A stretch of DNA of 16,943 bases. It comes from Planctomycetota bacterium. Lineage in GTDB: Bacteria; Planctomycetota; UBA8742; SKZP01. A program made the position numbers and the translations under genes. The stretch is taken from contig SKZP01000459.1 in the NCBI GenBank assembly GCA_007127275.1, forward strand, positions 1 through 16,943, read 5' to 3'. A model generated the notes under the pieces. It saw nothing but the letters and a program-made list of their open reading frames with translations, was not told the origin of the DNA and ran no database searches. Of this stretch, positions 8,806 to 14,905 are shown in pieces (within the stretch, counting starts at the first letter, position 1; every line of letters starts with the position of its first letter).

Positions 8806-9726
8806 CTAGGCCCCCTTCTTCTCGCCGGCCCGCGTCGAGAGGTACGTCGAGAGGACGACGTCGAGTTTCGTCGCTGTGTCGACGAGCGTATAGTCGGCCC
8901 GCGTCTTCAGGCAAACCCGGCGAATCTCCGAGGTGAACTGCTCGACCTCCTCGAGGTAGGCCTTGCGCAGCGGCCGCGGATCCAGCAACAAGTCGTCGTA
9001 CTTCTCGAGCCCCTCGAACTTGGTGAGCCGCTCGAACGGGAACGTCAACTCCGCCCGGTCGAAGAGGTGAAAGACAATCACGTCGTGGCGCTTGGCGATC
9101 AGTTGGGCAAGCCCCTCCTGAAAGCGCTTCGGCGGATTGAACAAGTCCGAAATCAGGATCACGATGCCGCGGCGGCCGACTTGCCCCGCCACTTGTTGCA
9201 GCACCGGGCCGACGTTGGTGTCCTTGCCGATCTCCGGGTTTTCGAGCACGCGCATCATGTCCATGAGCTTGTTGCGGTGCGTGCTCGGTTGAATGGTCTT
9301 GTAAATCTTGTGGTGAAACGGATAGAGCCCGACAGCGTCCTGCTGCTGCTGAATCAAATAGGCCAGCGACGCGGCAATGCACTTGCCGTATTCGAGCTTG
9401 CTCGGCAGCGACTTGTCCGACTGAAAAAGCATCGACTCCGACGTGTCGAGGAGGATATGGGCGCGAAAGTTGGTCTCTTCCTCGTACTGCTTGATGTAAA
9501 AGCGGTCGGATTTCGCGTAGACCTTCCAGTCGAGGTGTTTTAATTCGTCCCCCGGCACGTACTCGCGGTGCTCGGCAAACTCGACGGAGAAACCGTGGTA
9601 CGGCGACTTGTGAAGCCCCGCCAGGTAACCGGCGACGATCATTCGGGCCTTGACCTCGAGGTGCTGAATCTGGTTGAGCACCTGCGGATCGAGATACTTG
9701 GTGGAAATCGAAGCGTCGTCGCGCAT
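8806..9726 (-). CDS. DUF58 domain protein (vWA-like, MoxR-associated)
   Basis: This 306-residue protein has the DUF58 hallmark REYVPGDELKHLDWKVYAKS (residues 54-73) followed by RFYIKQYEEETN. A vWA-type fold follows, with MIDAS motif D94-T-S-E-S98 (ILLDTSESM) and a later strand GIVILISDLF. No signal peptide or membrane helix is seen, so it is probably cytoplasmic. DUF58 proteins are usually encoded next to MoxR ATPases and BatA-like vWA proteins and are thought to link the ATPase to its membrane partners. The two following genes fit this, but no MoxR gene precedes it. The frame stays open upstream to 10200. I choose the ATG at 9724-9726 because the conserved family sequence begins there (YLDPQVLNQIQHLE at residues 11-24) and the upstream extension is Cys/Gly/Pro-rich and looks non-coding. 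The ribosome-binding site is weak and lies in a hairpin. Confidence 0.9.
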   Translation of the reverse strand: MRDDASISTKYLDPQVLNQIQHLEVKARMIVAGYLAGLHKSPYHGFSVEFAEHREYVPGDELKHLDWKVYAKSDRFYIKQYEEETNFRAHILLDTSESMLFQSDKSLPSKLEYGKCIAASLAYLIQQQQDAVGLYPFHHKIYKTIQPSTHRNKLMDMMRVLENPEIGKDTNVGPVLQQVAGQVGRRGIVILISDLFNPPKRFQEGLAQLIAKRHDVIVFHLFDRAELTFPFERLTKFEGLEKYDDLLLDPRPLRKAYLEEVEQFTSEIRRVCLKTRADYTLVDTATKLDVVLSTYLSTRAGEKKGA

Positions 9727-9727
9727 G

Positions 9728-9747
9728 GGCAAGGAGCACCCTTCGCC
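9728..9747 (-). repeat. Hairpin just upstream of the DUF58 start codon
   Basis: GGC-AAGG (9728-9734) pairs with CCTT-GCC (9740-9747, with C9744 bulged) around a five-base loop, one base upstream of the DUF58 ATG. The purine run AAGGG that could serve as its ribosome-binding site lies in this stem. The arm at 9741-9747 can alternatively pair with 9798-9804, so the two folds are mutually exclusive. Whether this controls translation is not known. Confidence 0.3.
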
Positions 9748-10039
9748 AGCCGGGTCGCGTGAGTACAGGGAGCCAAGCTTATGGCAGCCAGGATCGAGGC
9801 GAAGCCAATCACCCGTCGCCAAGCCTAAGGGCTTACCACGAAACGATCCAAGCGGCCACCCCGTTTGACCAGCCCGGTGCATCGCGAAATTGGGGAACGA
9901 CATTAATCCGAGCTCACCGTGGCTCGTACCCGGAACGGGCATTTTGACCCACGCACGAAGCCCGTGGGCTTGGCCGCCCAACTTCCCCAGCTTGGAGGTG
10001 CACCGTGAACAGCTATCAACCGGGCAACCCTTCGCCTCC

Positions 10040-10184
10040 GGGAGTACGAGCGCAGCGCGGTGCGGCGCGGCGCCGAGCGGGACGCGCCACACCTGCACGT
10101 TACGGTCGTACTGCGCCGGGGCGCGCCCAAAGAGGGAACGATTGTTGGCGCAAGGGTACAGCCGGATAAGGTTGGCGTACTCCC
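10040..10184. repeat. Nine-base perfect inverted repeat enclosing a structured domain
   Basis: GGGAGTACG at 10040-10048 is exactly complementary to CGTACTCCC at 10176-10184. Between the arms lies a further stem, GTAC-TGCGCC (10108-10117) with GGCGCA-agg-GTAC (10147 to about 10159). Nested complementary arms in a region with no coding signal favour an RNA or element structure over chance, although the high GC content raises the background. Confidence 0.4.
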
Positions 10185-10221
10185 TCGGTAGGCCGGGCAC
10201 GGCGGCCCGCCGTTACGGGAA

Positions 10222-10521
10222 TTGTCGTCCCAGACATGTTTCGGCTGCACCCTTGTCGGCGTTGAGCGAGCCCCTTTCGGTGAGGCGGCTCTTGCAGTCG
10301 TGGCTGTCGTGCAGCGTCGTCAGTGGCGTACCTTTGTCGTCGACAGTAAGTTTTTTGCGCTCGCTGCGGGAACCGGAGTCGTCGCGTCGACCTCCAGCGG
10401 TGTGTCGATCATCACCTCGTTGTTGAACACCGTCAGGTTATCCCTTGCCGGCACGAGTCCCGCTCCGAGCCCCGCAGAGATGAAACGCTACGAAATCTGG
10501 CGCGAACAAACCGACGGTTAG
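10222..10521 (+). CDS. Doubtful short hypothetical ORF
   Basis: A 99-codon frame beginning with TTG lies in the gap between ileS and DUF58, antisense to both. It has a moderately hydrophobic stretch (FFALAAGTGVVASTSSGVSI and following) and a charged C-terminus ending REQTDG. No ribosome-binding site fits the TTG start, there is no ATG before codon 87, and the third-position GC preference seems weaker than in neighbouring genes. I recognise no family. It may be chance or the remnant of a decayed gene. Confidence 0.15.
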   Translation: MSSQTCFGCTLVGVERAPFGEAALAVVAVVQRRQWRTFVVDSKFFALAAGTGVVASTSSGVSIITSLLNTVRLSLAGTSPAPSPAEMKRYEIWREQTDG

Positions 10522-10537
10522 CAGCCAGCTTGGATGC

Positions 10538-13500
10538 TCAGCTTTGCTGTTCATCCGGAGCAAGCTTCTTTTCTACGGCGACGCGTGCTTGTGCCTTGCG
10601 CACCTTCAGCGTGTGCGCCTCGGCCCCTTGCCGCAGGGACTCGGTCATTTCTACCGCGAGCAGGTCTTCCATGATTGTGGGGCGGTGCTCCTTGAGCGCC
10701 GTGCGCAGCGTTTCGTCGTCGGTCTCCACCGCGAGGCGAATGCGGTCCTCAATTTCGAGGCCGACCTGCTTGCGCAGATCCTGCACGGCGCGGGTAAAGT
10801 CGCGGGCAAGACCTTCGCGCGCAAGCTCCTCGCTGATCGTGGTGTCGAGCGCGACGACGGTAAACGGGTCGTCGGCGACCGCGAGGTGCTCCGGCGTTTG
10901 CTTGTCGACCTGAATGTCCTCCTCGGTTAGCTCGAGGGTCTCCCCTTCGAGCTCGACCTTCAGCGCCCCCGCGGCAAGCTCCTTGAGTGCTTGGCGTGCG
11001 TCGAGCTGTTCCAGCGCAGCTGGGAGTTGCTTCATCTTCTTGCCGACCTTGGGGCCGAGCGTCTTGAAGTTCGGCTTCAGCGTGAGCGTCAGGAAGTCGG
11101 CGTCGTTTTGGACCTCGACCGTTTTGACGTTGAGTTCCTCGCGGATCTGCTCGGCAAGTTGCTCCGCCGCTTCGCGCTCGGCGGCGTCGCGCGGCACAAT
11201 CAGGATCTTCGGCAGTGGCTGGCGCACGCCAATCTTCACGTTGGCCCGCACGGCGCGACCCAGCGAGACGAGGCGCACGACGGCGTTCATCCGCTCGGAA
11301 AGCGCCGTGTCCTCCTTGCTCGACTCGACCTCCGGATAGGCGCAGAGATGAACCGAGACCGGCGCGCTTTCGTCGGTGCGGCGCACGAGGTTCTGGTACA
11401 TCGACTCGGTGACGAACGGAATCACCGGCGCGGCCAGCTTCGCCACGCTGACGAGAACCTCGTACAGCGTCTGGAAGGCGGCGAGGCTGTCGCGCTGCTC
11501 TTCCTTGCTGGCGTTTTCGCCGCGCCAGAAACGGCCCCGGTTGCGGCGGATGTACCAGTTGCTCATCTGGTCGATGAACTCGTCGAGCGCCTTCGTCGCC
11601 GGCTGCGTGTTGTAGCTGTCGAACGCCTCGCGGCAGGCGCGCACGGTGCGCTGCAACTCGCTCAGGATCCAGCGGTCGATGTCCGGTCGCTCCGTGAGCG
11701 GCACCTGCTCTATGTTGGCGTCGAAGCCGGAGAGCCGGGCGTAGTTCGCGAAGAAGCTGTAGCTGTTCCACAGCGTGGTCAGCACGCGGTAGCGGACGTG
11801 ATCCGCCGGCTTGCTGGTGACGCGGTTGAGGCGGGCGCCGTCGACGGTGTGCGTCATCCTTTGGCCGCCGGGTAGCTCGACGTTGACCTCCTCGCCGGGG
11901 TGGCGGGTGCCGAAGCGCAGGTCCTGGATGTAGGGCTGCGCGCAATACATCCAGCGCATCGTGTCGACGCCGAGTTGCTCCGCCGCCTCCTCGAACCAGA
12001 TGGCCGTGCCGTCCGACTTGTGCATCTGCCGGCCCTCTTCGTCCATGACCAGGGCGTGGCCGACGAGGCGCTTGGCCGGCGGGATGTTCTCCATCATCGT
12101 CGACATCGCGAGGATCGCGTAGAACCAGTTGCGGAACTGGCCAGGAAAACACTCCAGGACGAGGTCCGCCGGGATCCAGTGCTTCCAGTAGTCGCGGTCG
12201 GTGTTGTACTTCGTCGTCGAGAAGGCGACGATGCCGGCGTCGAGCCAGGGGTTGCCGACGTCGGGGATGCGCCGCATCGTGCCCGAGCACTTGGGGCAAG
12301 TCAGCGTGACCGCGTCGACGTAGGGGCGGTGCGGGGTGTTGCCGTCGAACTTGTCCCAGCCGCCGGTGGCGCGTTCTTGCAATTCCTCGCGGCTGCCGAT
12401 TACGTCGAAGTGCGCACACTTTTCGCACTCCCAAATGGGCAGCGCGAGGCCCCAGTAGCGCTTCTTGGAGATCATCCAGTCGCGCATGTTCTCGAGCCAA
12501 TTCAGCTCGCGCTCCTCGCCGTGCATCTCCGGCGGCAGCCACTCCATCTGCTTGGCGACCGCCATGATCTGCTCGCGCCAGTCCATCGAGATGTACCACT
12601 CGTCGACGAGCCGGTAGACGAGCTCGACGCCGGTGCGCCAGCAGTGCGGATAGATGTGCGGATACTCCTCCGTCGCGACGAGTAGCCCCTTCTTGCGCAG
12701 GCTCTCGATCACCTTCTCGGCCACGGCCTTGTCGGCAGCGTCCATGCCGGTGAGTTCGCCGAATCCTTCGATGAACTTGCCTTCCTCATCCAGCGGCGCA
12801 ATGGCGACGAGCTGGTGCTCAAGCCCCCACTTATGGTCGACGTCGCCGCAGCCGGGTGCCGTGTGCACGAGGCCGGTGCCTTCGCCGGCGACGACGTAGG
12901 CGTTGCCCTTCGCGTCCTTTCCGGGGTCAATCACCTTGTGGGCCTCACGGGCCGCCGGCCAGTCGCGCTGCTCCTCGGGCAGCACCGCGAAATCACTCGC
13001 GTAGCCCCCCTGGCGCTGTTGCGCTTCGAGTTCGTCGAACGGGCCGTCGTAGGTGAGGCCGACGAGCTCCGAGCCGGGTACGGTCTCTAAAACCTCGAAG
13101 CCGCCTTGCTCCTTAAAAATCTGTTCCAGCGTCTTGAGTTTCGGGACGTCCTTGGGCCACGAGCCGAACGGCGGGAAGCCCTCTTTGTACTCCTTCTCGA
13201 GGCGCTTGTACTTGAGGTTCTCCTTGGCGAGGTAGTAGATCGCCCCGTCTCGCTTCGCCTGGATCTTTGCGTACTCGAGCTCGCCGTTGACCGCCACGCC
13301 AACGTTGCTCGTCAGCGTCCACGGGGTCGTCGTCCAGATCAGCAGGTACTCGTTTTCCCGCTCGCGAATCGGCAGCCGCACAAAGACCGAGGTGTGGCTC
13401 GTCAGCTTGCGGCCGTCGCGCACCTCCATGTCGGAGTAGGCCGTGCCGGCGCGCCCCGACCAGGGCATCACGTCGGTCCCTTTGTAGATCAGGCCCCGCT

Positions 13501-14002
13501 CGTGGCACTTCTTCAGAAAGGTCCAGATTGTGTAGTTGTTTTCCTCCGACATCGTGAAGTACGAGTCGTTCCAGTCCATCCAATAGCCGAGGCGCTTGGA
13601 CTGCTCGCTTTGGATGTCGGAGTATTTGTACACCCGCTTCTTGCAGGCCTCGGTGAACTTGGCGAGGCCGAAGTCTTCAATCTCCTTCTTCGTGGCAATG
13701 TTTAGCTCTTTTTCGACCTCGATCTCGACCCAGAGGCCCTGGCAGTCGAAGCCGTTCTGGTAGCGGCACTCATGGCCTTTCATCGCGAAGTAGCGGTGGA
13801 ACGCGTCCTTCAGCGTGCGCCCCCAAGCGTGGTGCACGCCCATTGGGTTGTTCGCGGTAATCGGCCCGTCGAGAAACGACCACGGCTCCTTGCCGGCGTT
13901 TTGCTCGCGCAGCTTGTTAAAGGCGTCCGTTTCGTCCCACAGCTTGAGCATTTCGTGCTCCACGTGGACGAAGTTTACCCGGTTATCCACCTTCTCGAAC
14001 AT
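10538..14002 (-). CDS. ileS: Isoleucyl-tRNA synthetase, type-2-like, with G-V-H-H signature
   Basis: This 1154-residue class I aminoacyl-tRNA synthetase charges tRNA-Ile with isoleucine in the cytoplasm. The first signature lies in NPMGVHHAWGRTLKD: where most class I enzymes have H-x-G-H, this one has G55-V56-H57-H58. The second signature is Q659-M-H-K-S663 in place of KMSKS, keeping the second lysine and the serine. The editing (CP1) domain appears intact, with WTTTPWTLTSN near 223-233 and GLVHTAPGCGDVDH near 377-390. Two Cys pairs (C526/C529 and C569/C572) probably bind zinc. The helical anticodon-binding domain spans about 770-890 (SNWYIRRNRGRFW), and a C-terminal domain runs to 1154. Length and motif wording fit the eukaryote-like IleRS2 group better than IleRS1. 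GAGGA about 10 bases before the ATG supports the start. The gene stands alone, and the next gene on its strand starts 811 bases downstream. Confidence 0.93.
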   Translation of the reverse strand: MFEKVDNRVNFVHVEHEMLKLWDETDAFNKLREQNAGKEPWSFLDGPITANNPMGVHHAWGRTLKDAFHRYFAMKGHECRYQNGFDCQGLWVEIEVEKELNIATKKEIEDFGLAKFTEACKKRVYKYSDIQSEQSKRLGYWMDWNDSYFTMSEENNYTIWTFLKKCHERGLIYKGTDVMPWSGRAGTAYSDMEVRDGRKLTSHTSVFVRLPIRERENEYLLIWTTTPWTLTSNVGVAVNGELEYAKIQAKRDGAIYYLAKENLKYKRLEKEYKEGFPPFGSWPKDVPKLKTLEQIFKEQGGFEVLETVPGSELVGLTYDGPFDELEAQQRQGGYASDFAVLPEEQRDWPAAREAHKVIDPGKDAKGNAYVVAGEGTGLVHTAPGCGDVDHKWGLEHQLVAIAPLDEEGKFIEGFGELTGMDAADKAVAEKVIESLRKKGLLVATEEYPHIYPHCWRTGVELVYRLVDEWYISMDWREQIMAVAKQMEWLPPEMHGEERELNWLENMRDWMISKKRYWGLALPIWECEKCAHFDVIGSREELQERATGGWDKFDGNTPHRPYVDAVTLTCPKCSGTMRRIPDVGNPWLDAGIVAFSTTKYNTDRDYWKHWIPADLVLECFPGQFRNWFYAILAMSTMMENIPPAKRLVGHALVMDEEGRQMHKSDGTAIWFEEAAEQLGVDTMRWMYCAQPYIQDLRFGTRHPGEEVNVELPGGQRMTHTVDGARLNRVTSKPADHVRYRVLTTLWNSYSFFANYARLSGFDANIEQVPLTERPDIDRWILSELQRTVRACREAFDSYNTQPATKALDEFIDQMSNWYIRRNRGRFWRGENASKEEQRDSLAAFQTLYEVLVSVAKLAAPVIPFVTESMYQNLVRRTDESAPVSVHLCAYPEVESSKEDTALSERMNAVVRLVSLGRAVRANVKIGVRQPLPKILIVPRDAAEREAAEQLAEQIREELNVKTVEVQNDADFLTLTLKPNFKTLGPKVGKKMKQLPAALEQLDARQALKELAAGALKVELEGETLELTEEDIQVDKQTPEHLAVADDPFTVVALDTTISEELAREGLARDFTRAVQDLRKQVGLEIEDRIRLAVETDDETLRTALKEHRPTIMEDLLAVEMTESLRQGAEAHTLKVRKAQARVAVEKKLAPDEQQS

Positions 14003-14107
14003 GGCCGTGTGTCCTCAATCATAAGCCGCACAAACGCGACAAGAACCGCAAGCGGCCGCACGATAGCACCGCATTTGCGGCGGTTCCACCGTCGAAGCCC
14101 GTAGCCA

Positions 14108-14130
14108 GCGCTCGGCGCATCAGCGAGCGC
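14108..14130. repeat. Seven-base-pair hairpin in the ileS upstream region
   Basis: GCGCTCG at 14108-14114 pairs perfectly with CGAGCGC at 14124-14130 around a nine-base loop. It is not followed by a T-run on either strand, so it is not an intrinsic terminator. Its role is unknown. Confidence 0.4.
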
Positions 14131-14196
14131 CCAGCCATGGGCCGCCCCCACGGCGGCAATGCGCATTCCTATCTATCCTTCTGGGAGACAGGTAGT

Positions 14197-14202
14197 TATA
14201 AT
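14197..14202 (+). promoter_or_regulatory. Perfect TATAAT -10 box for the nuclease-like gene
   Basis: TATAAT stands 53 bases before the ATG at 14256 in an otherwise GC-rich spacer. No good -35 hexamer lies 16-18 bases upstream (TATCCT at 14174-14179 is poor). The promoter is therefore plausible but incomplete. GGAG at 14241-14244, 11 bases from the ATG, is the likely ribosome-binding site. Confidence 0.4.
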
Positions 14203-14255
14203 CGCTGGTCCGACACACCCGGCCCCGAAGATCCAGCCTTGGAGTATGAATCGCG

Positions 14256-14777
14256 ATGAACCTATACGAATGGTGCTTCGAGACGTACCTCGTTCATCGT
14301 CGCCAACGTTTCTGGCGCATTCGCGACTTGGATCAGGCCATCCTCGACCGCGGCCCGACCAAGAACTTCGATTATCTCGTCCAACTTGGTGCCGAGTCGG
14401 CCGCACTGATCGAGGTAAAGGGGCGCAGCTTTCCGACCGCCGGTGGTAGCAAGTGGGAAAATTGGGTGACCCGTGGCGACCTCGAAGCCCTGTTGGCCTG
14501 GTCGCAGGAGTTCGGACCGACGACGGTGGGGCTGCTCGTGTTTCTGTACCGACTCACCGACCATGACGTCGTCCCCAAGCGCGCCTGGACGCCGATTGCG
14601 TTGGAGGAGAAACGTTTCGGGGCGGTCGCCGTCGACGTCGAGACCTATCGGGCTCACGCCCGCGTGCGCAGCGCCAAGTGGAACACGCTCAGCGTGCCGC
14701 ACCGCACCTTTACCGAAATCGTGCGCCCCGTCGCGGAGTGGCTGCCTGCGGGAGAAGAGATTTACGCCGGCGGTTAG
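14256..14777 (+). CDS. PD-(D/E)XK nuclease-like protein, probable HYExAFE family
   Basis: This 173-residue soluble protein has no signal peptide or membrane helix. The N-terminus contains YEWCFETYL (4-12), which matches the pattern of the planctomycete HYExAFE family with the leading His replaced by Leu. The sequence NFDYLV...LIEVKGR places D39, E53 and K55 in the D-(x)n-E-x-K arrangement of the PD-(D/E)XK nuclease fold. WVTRGDLEALLAWSQEFG (70-87), a hydrophobic strand GLLVFLY and the late motif YRAHARVRSAKWNTLSVP also fit the family as I remember it. Biological role and substrate are unknown, and nuclease activity is an inference from three residues. The start at 14256 is preferred because GGAG precedes it and an earlier ATG (14246) is in another frame. 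It is divergent from ileS and convergent with the next gene, so probably monocistronic. Confidence 0.8.
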   Translation: MNLYEWCFETYLVHRRQRFWRIRDLDQAILDRGPTKNFDYLVQLGAESAALIEVKGRSFPTAGGSKWENWVTRGDLEALLAWSQEFGPTTVGLLVFLYRLTDHDVVPKRAWTPIALEEKRFGAVAVDVETYRAHARVRSAKWNTLSVPHRTFTEIVRPVAEWLPAGEEIYAGG

Positions 14778-14905
14778 GAGCAGACAGAAAATCAACTCCG
14801 AACGTGAGCGTCACGAACGACGGAAGTACGTTTCCACGAACGCTTGGCAACGAAACCGGACCCAGCGGCCCAACGTGAGCACGCGGGTTTGCCTTGCAGG
14901 ACGCT

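Larger units (their letters stand above)
9728..10213 (+). ncRNA. Candidate structured RNA or mobile-element RNA relic, HEARO/OMEGA-like by eye
   Basis: Perfect short stems follow one another: AAGCC/GGCTT (9821-9834), CGAGC/GCTCG (9909-9926), CCCG/CGGG (9929-9939), AAGCC/GGCTT (9958-9971) and ACGGCG/CGCCGT (10199-10213). Longer-range pairs enclose domains: CTTCGCC (9741-9747) with GGCGAAG (9798-9804), GGGAGTACG (10040-10048) with CGTACTCCC (10176-10184), and TGCGCC (10112-10117) with GGCGCA (10147-10152). CCCC (9859-9862) could form a pseudoknot with GGGG (9892-9895). The run GGGGAACGACATTAATC (9892-9908) followed at once by a hairpin recalls, from memory, the GGGGGAAC-plus-hairpin part of OMEGA RNA from IscB elements. 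No IscB gene is present, so this would be a stand-alone copy. Neither the strand nor the ends are certain, and the family assignment is a hypothesis. Confidence 0.3.
9727..10537. other. 811-base gap between ileS and the DUF58 gene, no convincing gene
   Basis: No recognisable protein is encoded on either strand. The part nearest DUF58 (9727 to about 10236) is packed with inverted repeats and is described separately as a candidate structured RNA. The remainder (about 10237-10537) holds only a doubtful short frame on the plus strand. At the ileS end, a 4-bp stem (AACC/GGTT, 10509-10519) is followed on the minus strand by TTTGTT. This is at best a very weak terminator for ileS. I see no clear promoter for the DUF58 operon. 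Planctomycete clusters of this kind usually have a MoxR gene here, and no trace of its Walker motifs is found. Confidence 0.6.
14003..14255. promoter_or_regulatory. Divergent intergenic region between ileS and the nuclease-like gene
   Basis: This 253-base spacer should hold promoters for both flanking genes. For ileS, minus-strand TCCTCA complement gives the Shine-Dalgarno GAGGA at 14013-14017. TATGAT (14018-14023) is -10-like but would leave a leader of barely a dozen bases. A 7-bp perfect hairpin (14108-14114 with 14124-14130) and the imperfect repeat CCGC/GCGG (about 14070-14081) lie in the possible ileS leader. No regulatory RNA family is recognised. Confidence 0.4.

Noticed and set aside
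6981..8936. 651-codon open frame on the plus strand inside the BatA-like gene
   Set aside because: Same reason: it mirrors codon bias of the real minus-strand gene, lacks any motif and runs across the DUF58/BatA junction.
9727..10200. 158-residue N-terminal extension of the DUF58 protein from an upstream ATG
   Set aside because: The extension is Cys/Gly/Pro-rich and unlike any DUF58 N-terminus, while the family-conserved sequence starts at the ATG at 9724-9726. The DNA there is full of hairpins, which fits non-coding DNA better.
9890..10426. 178-codon frame on the plus strand in the structured gap
   Set aside because: The composition is Arg/Ser/Pro/Cys-rich with no domain. It overlaps nested inverted repeats, and no ribosome-binding site is evident.
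14065..14095. T-box-like sequence TGGAACCGC on the minus strand upstream of ileS
   Set aside because: It is nine bases resembling TGGNACCGCG, but the variable base would pair with a U discriminator whereas tRNA-Ile normally has A. No Stem I, specifier loop or antiterminator could be assembled, and T-boxes are not known to me in this phylum.
14778..14905. Bidirectional terminator between the two convergent genes
   Set aside because: Only CGTGA/TCACG (about 14803-14815) forms a 5-bp stem, and no T-run follows on either strand.
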